A DNA stretch of 64,000 nucleotides from Variovorax sp. 54 (GTDB taxonomy: Bacteria; Pseudomonadota; Gammaproteobacteria; Burkholderiales; Burkholderiaceae_C). Shown piece by piece: positions 16,406 through 24,604 of the stretch. Where the stretch lies: positions 6,279,501 through 6,343,500 of the forward strand of contig NZ_PEFF01000001.1 of NCBI RefSeq assembly GCF_002754375.1, given 5' to 3'. The notes under the pieces are model-generated. The model was not told where the DNA came from, ran no database searches, and worked only from the letters and a program-made list of their open reading frames with translations. Position numbers and translations under genes: made by a program. Numbering within the stretch: position 1 is the stretch's first letter; every line of letters begins with the position of its first letter.

Positions 16406-17421
16406 GCGGCATGCATTCCGCCCATCTGCGTCGCGTGCTGCTGCTCGGTGCCGGCTTGCTGCTGCTGGGCGCGGCGTTGCTGCTCTTCGGCCTCGGCATC
16501 GGCAGCACCGGTTTCCAGAGCCTGCTGTCCGCGCGGCACGATCCGGTGGCGCTGCAGATCGTCTGGGACATCCGCCTGCCGCGCACCCTCGGCGCATGGC
16601 TCGCGGGCGCGCTGCTCGGGCTCGCTGGCGCGGTGGCGCAGGGCTTGTTCCGCAATCCGCTGGCCGACCCGTACCTGCTGGGCAGTGCTTCGGGTGCGTC
16701 ACTCGGCGTGGCGTTGGCGCTGATGCTGTTCGGCGGCTCCGTCACCAGCACGCAATGGGTGATGCGCATCGGGCTCACCGGCGCGGCTTTCGTCGGCGCC
16801 GTGGCCGCGGTGCTGCTCACGCTCACGCTGGCGCGTGGCGTGCAGCAGACCTTGCGGTTGCTGCTCGCCGGCGTGATCGTCGGCGTGGTGCTGGGCGCCG
16901 CCAAAGACCTCATCACCATCGCCTCGGCCGACATCCTGCAGGCGCTGCAGGGCTTCGTGCTCGGCAGCACCGGACTGGTCGGCTGGACCGCCTGCGCCGT
17001 GATGGCGGCGGTCGGTGCGGTCTGCCTGCTGCTGGCCTGGGCGCTCGCGCCGGTGCTCGACGGGCTCGCGCTCGGCGAGGCCACGGCGCGCAGCCTCGGG
17101 TTGCCACTCGGCGGCATGCGCGCCGCGCTGGTGGCGGTGCTGGCGCTGGCGACCGGCGCCGCCGTCGCGCAGACCGGCCTGATCGCTTTCGTCGGCCTGG
17201 CCGCACCGCACCTGGTGCGCTCGGTGGTCAAGACCACGCATGCGCGCCTGATCGTGCTGTCGGCGTTGATGGGCGGGTTGCTGCTGATGGCGGCTGACCT
17301 GCTGGCGCGCTGGCTGATTGCGCCGCAGGAACTGCCGGTGGGCGTGCTCACGGCCGTGCTCGGCGGCAGCTACCTGCTGTGGCTGATGCACCGGCGCGGC
17401 GCGAAGGGAGGCGGACTGTGA
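16402..17421 (+). CDS. btuC: Cobalamin ABC transporter permease BtuC
   Basis: This FecCD-type permease has about ten membrane helices. It carries the family signature RLPRTLGAWLAGALLGLAGA, then QGLFRNPLADPYLLGSASGA, GFVGLAAPHLVR-like GLIAFVGLAAPHLVR (the coupling region contacting BtuD) and LPVGVLTAVLGGSYLLWL. I place the start at the GTG that overlaps the btuF stop (GTGA) with AGGG upstream, giving 339 residues. The ATG at 16411 (MHSAHLRRV) is an alternative. The stop overlaps btuD. Confidence 0.92.
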   Translation: MSGMHSAHLRRVLLLGAGLLLLGAALLLFGLGIGSTGFQSLLSARHDPVALQIVWDIRLPRTLGAWLAGALLGLAGAVAQGLFRNPLADPYLLGSASGASLGVALALMLFGGSVTSTQWVMRIGLTGAAFVGAVAAVLLTLTLARGVQQTLRLLLAGVIVGVVLGAAKDLITIASADILQALQGFVLGSTGLVGWTACAVMAAVGAVCLLLAWALAPVLDGLALGEATARSLGLPLGGMRAALVAVLALATGAAVAQTGLIAFVGLAAPHLVRSVVKTTHARLIVLSALMGGLLLMAADLLARWLIAPQELPVGVLTAVLGGSYLLWLMHRRGAKGGGL

Positions 17422-18200
17422 GCCGCACCCCATCCGCCGCGCTCGAAGCGCACGGCCTCAGCGCCACGCTCGGGTCGGTCGAGGTGCTGCACAGCATCGA
17501 CCTGTCGCTCGCCGCCGGCCGCTGGACCAGCATCGTCGGACCGAACGGGGCCGGCAAGTCGACGTTGTTGAAGGCGTTGGCTGGCTTGCTCGCACACCGC
17601 GGCGAGGTGCGGCTCTTCGGCGACGCACAGGCTGCCGTGCCGGCCCGCGTGCGCGCACGACGCCTGTCGTGGCTCGGCCAGAGCGGCACGGGCGAGGGCA
17701 GTGCCGACGACCTGATGGTCTACGACGTCGCCATGCTCGGTCGCCTGCCGCATCAGCGATGGCTCGCGGCACCTAGCGAAGCCGACCGCGACGCCGTCGA
17801 ACGCGCACTGCGCAGCACCCAGGCCTGGGATTGGCGCGACCGTCCGTTGGGGCAGCTCTCGGGTGGCGAACGTCAGCGTGTGCTGCTGGCGCGGGCGCTG
17901 GCCGTCGAGGCCGAGTTGTTGCTGATGGACGAGCCGCTGGCCAACCTCGATCCGCCGCATCAGGCGGACTGGATGAAGACGGCGCGCGAACTGGTGGCGC
18001 AAGGCCGCACCGTGGTCAGCGTGTTGCATGAATTGCCGATGGCGTTGGCTGCAGACGAATTGGTAGTGATGAATCGGGGGAGGGTGGTGCATCACGGTGC
18101 GTGTTCCGATCCAGTGACTCACGAGGCGCTCGAGCAAGTCTTCGACCATCGGATTCGCGTTCACCGCGTCGCGGATCAGTGGATCGCGTTGCCGCTATGA
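17418..18200 (+). CDS. btuD: Cobalamin ABC transporter ATP-binding protein BtuD
   Basis: The 260-residue ATPase has Walker A GPNGAGKSTLLKAL, a Q-loop at SWLGQSG, the ABC signature LSGGERQRVLLARAL, Walker B LLLMDEPLANLD and the switch His in VVSVLHEL. It powers BtuC. The GTG start overlaps the btuC stop and has a strong GGGAGG ribosome-binding site eight bases upstream. The operon is interrupted downstream by a palindromic repeat before cobO. Confidence 0.93.
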   Translation: MSRTPSAALEAHGLSATLGSVEVLHSIDLSLAAGRWTSIVGPNGAGKSTLLKALAGLLAHRGEVRLFGDAQAAVPARVRARRLSWLGQSGTGEGSADDLMVYDVAMLGRLPHQRWLAAPSEADRDAVERALRSTQAWDWRDRPLGQLSGGERQRVLLARALAVEAELLLMDEPLANLDPPHQADWMKTARELVAQGRTVVSVLHELPMALAADELVVMNRGRVVHHGACSDPVTHEALEQVFDHRIRVHRVADQWIALPL

Positions 18201-18215
18201 CACCTCGCGCATCGA

Positions 18216-18477
18216 GTCATTCAGGGCGCGCTCCCGCCGACGAGGCACCTTGCTCCGCGAATGTCCCCCGGCCTGCGGCCTCCTCCTTGATTTCGCTGCG
18301 CAAGGCACCCCATCAGCGTGATCGTTGTTCGCAGCGGTGGTCGATCGGCCGCAAACGCAGAGCGTGCCGTCGTGCGCAGGGCACTGGGTGCTTCCCGCAG
18401 CGAAATAAAGGAGGAGCGAAGCGGGGGACATTCGCGGAGGGAAGTACCCGGTGTCCTGTGCACACGCCCTGAACGAC
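18216..18477. repeat. 262-bp imperfect palindromic element (MITE-like or large REP-like repeat)
   Basis: The whole btuD-cobO gap (309 bases) is filled by a sequence whose two halves are inverted copies of each other over about 95 bases. The outer ends match (GTCATTCAGGGCG at 18216 and, inverted, GTCGTTCAGGGCG from 18477). An 18-base core CTCCGCGAATGTCCCCCG is identical in both arms (18253-18270 and inverted 18422-18439), and ATTTCGCTGCG is also repeated (18290-18300, inverted 18396-18406). The middle, about 18315-18383, is not palindromic. It encodes nothing convincing. Such an element is most likely a non-autonomous mobile or dispersed repeat that can fold into a large RNA hairpin and may separate btuD from cobO transcription. 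Confidence 0.75.
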
Positions 18478-18509
18478 CGCGCCAAGAACACAAGCAAACG
18501 GAAAACCTC

Positions 18510-19079
18510 ATGCAAATAGAAACCCCTCCCAGCGAAAAGCCCTACGAGAAGCCCGAAGGCGAACGCCGCGGCATCGTCATCGTCAACACCGGCGACGGCA
18601 AGGGCAAGAGCACCGCTGCCTTCGGCCTCGCGCTGCGCGCACACGGCCGCGGCAAGGCCGTGAAGATCTACCAGTTCATGAAGGTGCCTTCGGCGCGCTT
18701 CGGCGAGCACCGCATGTTCGAGCAGATTGGCATTCCCATCGAAGGCCTCGGCGACGGCTTCAGCTGGAAGAGCCAGGACCTCGAGCGCTCGGGTCAGCTG
18801 GCGCGCGACGGCTGGGAAAAGGCCAAGGCCGCGATCCTGTCGGGCGACTTTTTCCTCGTGGTGCTCGACGAGATCACCTATCCGCTGATCTACGGCTGGC
18901 TGCCGCTCGAAGGCGTGCTCGAGACCCTGCGCGCACGCCCGAAGCACGTGCACGTTGTGCTCACCGGCCGCCGCTGCCCGCCCGAGCTCATCGAGCTGGC
19001 CGACACCGTCACCGAGATGCAGATGGTCAAGCATGCGTTCAAGGCCGGTATTCCGGCGCAGCGCGGCATCGAGGACTGA
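18510..19079 (+). CDS. cobO: Cob(I)yrinic acid a,c-diamide adenosyltransferase CobO
   Basis: CobO (BtuR/CobA type) transfers the adenosyl group of ATP to reduced cobalt, giving the adenosylated corrinoid. The 189-residue protein has the P-loop [33 protein letters not shown] and [18 protein letters not shown], with [18 protein letters not shown] near the C terminus. Length matches the family. The palindromic element ends 33 bases before the ATG. The bluB start follows six bases after the stop. Confidence 0.94.
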   Translation: MQIETPPSEKPYEKPEGERRGIVIVNTGDGKGKSTAAFGLALRAHGRGKAVKIYQFMKVPSARFGEHRMFEQIGIPIEGLGDGFSWKSQDLERSGQLARDGWEKAKAAILSGDFFLVVLDEITYPLIYGWLPLEGVLETLRARPKHVHVVLTGRRCPPELIELADTVTEMQMVKHAFKAGIPAQRGIED

Positions 19080-19084
19080 ACCCG

Positions 19085-19783
19085 ATGGTGGCGCATGCGT
19101 TCGCGGCCGACGAGGCCAAGGCGGTGTACCGCGCCATCCACGAGCGGCGCGACATGCGCCACTTTGCAGGGGGTGAGGTGCCGCCCGACGTGCTGCGCCG
19201 CCTGCTCGACGCCGCGCACCATGCGCCCAGCGTCGGCTTCATGCAGCCGTGGCGCTTCATCCGTGTGCGCGGCGAAGAACTGCGCCGACAGTTGCACGAG
19301 GTGGTCGAGCGCGAACGCGTGCTCACTGCCCGCGCGCTCGGCCAGCGCGAAGACGAGTTCATGCGCCTCAAGGTGCAGGGCGTGCTCGACGCGGCCGAGC
19401 TGTTGGTGGTGACGCTGGCCGACGGTCGCGAGCAGCATGTGTTCGGTCGCCGCACCCTGCCGCAGATGGACCTGGCCTCGGCCTCCTGCGCGATCCAGAA
19501 CCTCTGGCTCGCGGCGCGTGCCGAAGGGCTGGGCATGGGCTGGGTGTCGCTGTTCGAGCCCGCCGAGCTGAGCGTGCTGCTCGGCCTGCCCGAAGGCGCC
19601 GAGCCGATCGCCTTGCTGTGCCTGGGGCCGGTGCATGCGTTCTACGAAGAGCCGATGCTGCAGCGCGAACGCTGGGCCAGGCGTGCGCCGCTTGCCTCGC
19701 TGGTGTTCGACGAACGCTGGGGCCGTCCGTCGGACCTGTTCGATCCTTCTTCCACTTCATCTTCTTCCGTGGAGCCCACCTGA
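19085..19783 (+). CDS. bluB: 5,6-dimethylbenzimidazole synthase BluB
   Basis: BluB breaks down reduced FMN with oxygen to make the lower ligand dimethylbenzimidazole. The 232-residue nitroreductase-fold protein has the BluB pattern HERRDMRHFAGG (with the Asp aligned to the essential Asp of Sinorhizobium BluB), HHAPSVGFMQPWRF and ASASCAIQNLWLAARAEGLGMGWVS with conserved serines. A GAGGA ribosome-binding site precedes the ATG. Its presence means the organism can make its own lower ligand aerobically. Its stop overlaps the next start (TGATG). Confidence 0.93.
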   Translation: MVAHAFAADEAKAVYRAIHERRDMRHFAGGEVPPDVLRRLLDAAHHAPSVGFMQPWRFIRVRGEELRRQLHEVVERERVLTARALGQREDEFMRLKVQGVLDAAELLVVTLADGREQHVFGRRTLPQMDLASASCAIQNLWLAARAEGLGMGWVSLFEPAELSVLLGLPEGAEPIALLCLGPVHAFYEEPMLQRERWARRAPLASLVFDERWGRPSDLFDPSSTSSSSVEPT

Positions 19784-20256
19784 TGCTGGCCTTCGACACC
19801 GTTCTCTTCGAACTCGCGCGCCTGTTCCTCTGGCCCGTGACGCTCGGCGTGCTGCTGTCTTTCGTCTACGCGGTGTACTGCCTCGGCGCCTTCGGCATCG
19901 AGTGGTGGCAGCGCCGCCGCGATCCGTCGCGCGCGCTGGTGCTGCAGCGCCATGCGCAGGCCAGCCAGGAGCAGATGGAGCTGGTCGTGCTCAAGCAGCT
20001 CGAAGGCGTGCGCCTGTGCAGCCGCGTGGCGCCGATGCTCGGGCTGATCGCCACCATGATCCCCATGGGCCCGGCGCTCGTGGCCGTGGCCTCGGGCGAA
20101 TCGCAGGGCGTGGCGCAGAGCCTGGCGCCCGCGTTCGCGGCCGTGATCGTGGCGCTGGCTTCGGCCTCGATCACCTTCGTGGTCTACACGGTGCGCCGCC
20201 GCTGGCTCATGCGCGAGTTGGTGATGCTGCTCGACGCGCGGGATCGGCTGTCATGA
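19783..20256 (+). CDS. MotA/TolQ/ExbB-like membrane protein
   Basis: The 157-residue protein has an N-terminal membrane helix (residues about 8-33) and a cytoplasmic segment. Two further helices form a conserved core: RVAPMLGLIATMIPMGPALVAVASG and LAPAFAAVIVALASASITFVVYTV. The PxLGLIATMIPMG stretch is the proton-channel motif of ExbB/TolQ/MotA proteins, so it is probably the channel half of a proton-driven motor. It is shorter than E. coli ExbB. It overlaps bluB upstream and the DUF2149 gene downstream, and is coupled to a CobN-like gene, suggesting it serves that protein rather than TonB in general. Confidence 0.8.
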   Translation: MLAFDTVLFELARLFLWPVTLGVLLSFVYAVYCLGAFGIEWWQRRRDPSRALVLQRHAQASQEQMELVVLKQLEGVRLCSRVAPMLGLIATMIPMGPALVAVASGESQGVAQSLAPAFAAVIVALASASITFVVYTVRRRWLMRELVMLLDARDRLS

Positions 20257-20606
20257 GCCGCAGGCAGTTCTCGATTTTGAGCAGTCTCGACAGCGATGAC
20301 GACGACCCGGTGCTCTCGACCATCAACCTGATCGACGTCTTTATGGTCGTGATCGGCATGCTGATGATCGCGGTCATCAACAACCCGGTGAATCCGTTCT
20401 CGCAGGACAAGGTGACGGTCATTCGCCACGAGGGCCAGCCCGACATGGAGATCATCACGCGCGAAGGCCAGAAGGTCACGCGCTTCAAGGCCAGCGGCGC
20501 GACGGGGCAGGGCGACGGTGAAAAGGCGGGCACCGCCTGGCGCCTGAAGGACGGCACGATGATCTACGTGCCGGCGGACGCGGTGCCGGCGTCGGGCGGG
20601 AAGTGA
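20253..20606 (+). CDS. DUF2149 family protein, ExbD-like partner
   Basis: The 117-residue protein has one N-terminal membrane helix preceded by an acidic patch. The key segment is DDPVLSTINLIDVFMVVIGM, with the helix continuing LMIAVINNP. The Asp in NLIDVF sits where ExbD/TolR/MotB carry the essential membrane Asp, so it may bind the proton. The rest is a small periplasmic domain rich in charged residues. It starts with ATGA overlap on the ExbB-like gene and ends overlapping cobN. The function is unproven; the ExbD-like role is inferred from arrangement and the Asp. Confidence 0.75.
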   Translation: MSRRQFSILSSLDSDDDDPVLSTINLIDVFMVVIGMLMIAVINNPVNPFSQDKVTVIRHEGQPDMEIITREGQKVTRFKASGATGQGDGEKAGTAWRLKDGTMIYVPADAVPASGGK

Positions 20607-23600
20607 CGCGGATTTTCGCGCTTCTGCTCTGCCTCCTGTGCCTGGCGGCGCAGCCTGTGATGGCGGCCGAGTCTCGCGTGGTGGTGTTGAGCACGGCGCT
20701 GGTGTCGCCCGCGCGCGTGGTGCGGTTGCAGACGGCGGCGCACACGGCTGGTGTGCCGCTGCAGGTGGTGTCGGCCGCGCAGGACACGCCCGATGCGCTG
20801 GCTGCCGCGCTCGACGGTGCGCGCCTGCTGGTCATCGATGCGCCGCACCTCAGTGTCGCCCAGTCGGTGGCGGCGCGCTTCGGCGACGTCATCGCACGCA
20901 GCGCCGTTCCCTATGTGCAGATCGGTGAATTCGCGCTCGTGGCGAAAGGCCAGAAGCCGCCCGAGGTGCCACCGCTCGCGGCCGAGCGCGGCGTCGATGC
21001 GGCCTGGGCGCAGCGGCTGCGCGCCTACTGGCGTTTTCCGGGCGAAGCGAACCTGAAGGCCTCGGTCCAGGCTATGGCACGCGCCGGCGATCTAGCCGGG
21101 CTGCCCGACCCCGTGCCGCTGCCACTCGCCGGCTTCTATCACCCCGACTGGCCGCGCGTCGAAAGCAGCATCGCGGCCGTCGAAGCACTGCCGGGCGGAC
21201 AGGGCACCGTCGCCATCGCGGTCAACAGCGCCACGCTCACCGGCGACGACACCGACTGGCTCGACCGCCTGATCGGCACGCTCGCGCAGCGCGGCCTGCG
21301 CGCCTACGCCTTCTACGGCCCGCGCCAGCAGAAGGACCTGTTCTTCCGCATGACCCACGCCAACGAGGGCGAGCGCCGCGTGGCCGACCTCCTCATCAAC
21401 GCCGCGCTGGTGTTCAGCCCGAACGAACGCAAGGCCGAACTCGAACGCATCGGCGTGCCAGTGCTGCAGACGCTGCCGTCGCTCGCCATGGACGCGGCGC
21501 AATGGGCGCGCAGCAAGGACGGCCTCGCGCAGACCGACATCGCCGCTTACTACAGCCCGAGCGAACTCGCGGGCATGACCGACCCGATGCTCGTCACCGC
21601 GCGCGACGCTGCCACCGGCAGCCTGCAGCCGCTGCCCGCGCAGATCGATGCCGTGGCCGACAAGGCCGCCGCGCTGCTGCGCCTGCGGCGCACGCCTGCC
21701 GCTGAGCGCCGCGTGGCGATGCTGGTCTACAACTACCCGCCGGGAGAGGCCAACTTCGGTGCGTCGTTCCTCAATGTGCCGCGCAGCGTCGACCGGATGC
21801 TGTCCGCGATGCAGGCCGCCGGCTACCGCACCGAGGCGCCGGGCGCGGACAAGGTGATCGCGCAGGTGCAGGCCACGATGAAGGCCTACTACCCGACGGC
21901 ACAAGGCGGTGATGCGCTGCAGCCGCTGCTCGACCAGGGGCTGGCCGACACGCTGCCGCTGTCGCAATACCTCGCGTGGTTCCGCGCGCTGCCCGTGGAG
22001 ACGCAACGCCGCATCGAAACCTACTGGGGCCCGCCCGAAGCCTCGGCCATGCTGCGGCCCGTGGCCGGCGCACCGGCCTTCGTGGTGCCGCGCGTGCAGT
22101 TCGGTCAGGTGGTCGTGCTGCGCCAGCCGCCGCGCTTCGAGCCCGGCACGCAGGTGGCCGACAAGGCGCAGCAGGTCTATCACCGCGCGGCCGTGCCGCT
22201 GAGCCACGGCTACCTCGCGACCTACCTCTGGCTGCGCAGCCGCTTCGGTGCCGATGCGCTCGTGCATGTGGGCACGCACGGCACGGTCGAGTGGTCGGCG
22301 GGCAAGGAGCGCGGGCTCTCGGTGCAAGACGATCCGCTGCTCGCGCTGGGCGACGTGCCCAACGTCTACCCTTACATCATGGACAACCTCGGCGAGGCGA
22401 CGACTGCGAAGCGCCGCGGTCGCGCGACGATGGTGAGCCATTCGACGCCGATGTTCGCGCCTGCGGGCTTTCGCCCCGGCGTGCGGGACATGCACGACCG
22501 CCTGCACGACTGGGAAACGCTGGCGCCCGGCGCAGTGAAGACGGCGATGGAACGGCGCCTCACCGCCGACTTCGTTGCCCAGCACTACGACCGCGACCTG
22601 CAATGGACGCCCGCGCGCATCCGCGCCGACTTCGCCGGCTTCATCGCCGTGCTGCATCCGTACCTCGACGAGCTCGCGCAGACCGCGCAGCCGCTGGGCC
22701 TGGCGACCTTCGGCGAGGCGCCCGATGCGCAGCGGCGACGTCAGACCATCCTGCAGATCCTCGGCAAGCCCGTGGCGCAGGCGATGGGCGAAGACCTCGA
22801 CGAGATGTTCCTCACCGATGCGCAAGGCATTGCCGCGTCGAAGCCTGCGCGTTGGCTGGAAGCCGTGCTGGCGGGCCAGGACACGGCCGACGCTGAGCCT
22901 TTGCGCGCCCTGGCCGCACGGGCCCGCGCGCTCGACGCGGTGCTGGCCCACAACGAGGAGATCGAAGGCCTGCTCACCGCGCTCGACGGCCGCTACCTGA
23001 AATCGCGCTACGGCGGCGACCCGGTGCGCGACCCCGACAGCCTGCCGACCGGCCGCAACCTCTACGGCTTCGATCCCAGCCGCGTGCCCACGCGCGCCGC
23101 CTGGGACACCGGCGTCGCCGCGATGGACGACTGGATCGCTGCACACGTCCGCACCCACGGTGGCCGTCCGCCGCAAAAGATCGCCTTCACGCTCTGGGCC
23201 GGCGAGGCCTCGCGCCACCAGGGCGTGACCGAGAGCCAGGCCTTTCATGCGCTGGGCGTGAAGCCGCGCTGGGACGAGGCCGGGCGCATGGTCGGCATCG
23301 AGATCGTGCCGGCCGCGGTGCTGAAACGGCCGCGCATGGACGTGCTGATCAGCGTCACCGGTTCCTACCGCGACCAGTTCCCGCACGTGATGCGCTGGCT
23401 CGACGAGGCCGTGCAGCAGGTGGCCACGCTCGACGAGCCCGGCAACGCCGTCGCGCAGCACAGCGAGGCGATGGCGCGCACGCTGCGTGGGGAGGGCGCG
23501 ACGGCGGCCGAGGCGCGGCGCTGGTCGACCGCGCGTGTGTTCTCGAACGAGCAGGGCAGCTATGGCGCCGGGCTCGAGGAAGCGGTACTCGCGACCGAGC

Positions 23601-24595
23601 TCTGGAAAGGCCAGCAGCGCGGCGGCGGCGACGCCCAGATGGCCGGGCTCTACATGGACCGCATGGGCCACGCTTACGGGCGCGGCCTCGACGGCGCCAC
23701 GCGCACGGGCGCCTTCGCGGGCAACCTCGCGCAGGTCGATGCCGCGCTGATGGCGCGCACCTCCAACCTCTACGGCGTGCTGACCAACGACGACCCGTTC
23801 CAGTACCTGGGCGGCATCGCGCTCGCCGTGCGCCACCTCACGGGCAAGGACCCGGCGTTGTACGTGCAGAACCTGCGCGACGGCGCGGCCGTGCGCACCG
23901 ACACCGCCGCCGGCGCCATCGCGCGCGAGATGCAGACGCGCTACCTGCACCCCCAGTGGATCGAGGCGCAGAAGGCCGAGGGCTACAGCGGCGCGCTGCA
24001 GGTGCTCAAGACCGCGCAGTTCCTCTGGGGCTGGCAGGCGACCGCGCCCGCGGCCGTGCGCGCGGACCACTGGCAGTCGCTGCACGAGGTCTATGTGCGC
24101 GACACCTACAGGCTCGGCACGCGGCAGTGGCTGGAGCGCGAGAACCGCGCCGCCTTCGCGCAGACGCTGGAGCGCATGCTCGATGCCGTCCGGCTGAACT
24201 ACTGGAAGCCCGATGCCACGACGCGGCGCGAACTGGCGCAGGCCTACACGGAAGCAGCAAGCGCCACTGGGCTGCGCGAGCGGAACGAGGCGGTGCAGCG
24301 GTTTGCGCAGGCTGCGTTGGTGCCTTCGCCGTCGGCGGTGACTGCCCCTGCGCCGGTCGTTGCTGCGCCGCCCATCGCGCCCGTTGAGGCGGCGGCGCCC
24401 GCACCCGAGTCGCCCACGGCAGATCTGGCGCAGTCGGTGACCGGCCTCCAGCTGAAGCCCATCACTGACACCGCATCGCCCCCGCCGCCATCCGCCGTGC
24501 TGCCGCGCCTGCTCGCCGCGTTCGGCGCTGCTTTGCTGCTGGCCGTCGGCGCGCTGGTGCAATGGCGGCGCGGCCGGGCCGTGCCTGCCGCCTGA
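20603..24595 (+). CDS. cobN: Exported, membrane-anchored CobN/chelatase H-subunit homologue
   Basis: The 1330-residue protein is homologous to the large subunit of cobaltochelatase (CobN) and magnesium chelatase (BchH/ChlH). Family landmarks include VHVGTHGTVEWSAGKERGLS (about residue 555), PNVYPYIMDNLGEATTAKRR, VLISVTGSYRDQFPHVMRWL and the C-terminal MARTSNLYGVLTNDDPFQYLGG. Unlike classical cytoplasmic CobN it starts with a clear signal peptide (FALLLCLLCLAAQPVMA). It ends with a Pro/Ala-rich linker, a transmembrane helix (LLAAFGAALLLAVGALVQW) and a basic tail, so most of it should be periplasmic. No CobS/CobT ATPase genes are near. The GTG start overlaps the DUF2149 stop. It could insert or remove metal from tetrapyrroles or bind corrinoids; the activity is unknown. 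Confidence 0.88.
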   Translation: MTRIFALLLCLLCLAAQPVMAAESRVVVLSTALVSPARVVRLQTAAHTAGVPLQVVSAAQDTPDALAAALDGARLLVIDAPHLSVAQSVAARFGDVIARSAVPYVQIGEFALVAKGQKPPEVPPLAAERGVDAAWAQRLRAYWRFPGEANLKASVQAMARAGDLAGLPDPVPLPLAGFYHPDWPRVESSIAAVEALPGGQGTVAIAVNSATLTGDDTDWLDRLIGTLAQRGLRAYAFYGPRQQKDLFFRMTHANEGERRVADLLINAALVFSPNERKAELERIGVPVLQTLPSLAMDAAQWARSKDGLAQTDIAAYYSPSELAGMTDPMLVTARDAATGSLQPLPAQIDAVADKAAALLRLRRTPAAERRVAMLVYNYPPGEANFGASFLNVPRSVDRMLSAMQAAGYRTEAPGADKVIAQVQATMKAYYPTAQGGDALQPLLDQGLADTLPLSQYLAWFRALPVETQRRIETYWGPPEASAMLRPVAGAPAFVVPRVQFGQVVVLRQPPRFEPGTQVADKAQQVYHRAAVPLSHGYLATYLWLRSRFGADALVHVGTHGTVEWSAGKERGLSVQDDPLLALGDVPNVYPYIMDNLGEATTAKRRGRATMVSHSTPMFAPAGFRPGVRDMHDRLHDWETLAPGAVKTAMERRLTADFVAQHYDRDLQWTPARIRADFAGFIAVLHPYLDELAQTAQPLGLATFGEAPDAQRRRQTILQILGKPVAQAMGEDLDEMFLTDAQGIAASKPARWLEAVLAGQDTADAEPLRALAARARALDAVLAHNEEIEGLLTALDGRYLKSRYGGDPVRDPDSLPTGRNLYGFDPSRVPTRAAWDTGVAAMDDWIAAHVRTHGGRPPQKIAFTLWAGEASRHQGVTESQAFHALGVKPRWDEAGRMVGIEIVPAAVLKRPRMDVLISVTGSYRDQFPHVMRWLDEAVQQVATLDEPGNAVAQHSEAMARTLRGEGATAAEARRWSTARVFSNEQGSYGAGLEEAVLATELWKGQQRGGGDAQMAGLYMDRMGHAYGRGLDGATRTGAFAGNLAQVDAALMARTSNLYGVLTNDDPFQYLGGIALAVRHLTGKDPALYVQNLRDGAAVRTDTAAGAIAREMQTRYLHPQWIEAQKAEGYSGALQVLKTAQFLWGWQATAPAAVRADHWQSLHEVYVRDTYRLGTRQWLERENRAAFAQTLERMLDAVRLNYWKPDATTRRELAQAYTEAASATGLRERNEAVQRFAQAALVPSPSAVTAPAPVVAAPPIAPVEAAAPAPESPTADLAQSVTGLQLKPITDTASPPPPSAVLPRLLAAFGAALLLAVGALVQWRRGRAVPAA

Positions 24596-24604
24596 TTCAC
24601 GAGA

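Noticed and set aside
13523..16702. 1059-residue minus-strand open frame across cobB, cobP and btuF
   Set aside because: Antisense to three recognised cobalamin genes; low-complexity, no motif.
18101..18472. 123-residue open frame over the btuD end and the palindromic element
   Set aside because: Its sequence is explained by btuD and the inverted repeat; Arg/Ser-rich with no motif.
21092..24562. 1156-residue minus-strand open frame opposite cobN
   Set aside because: Codon-bias shadow of cobN; the sense frame has signal peptide, family motifs and membrane anchor.
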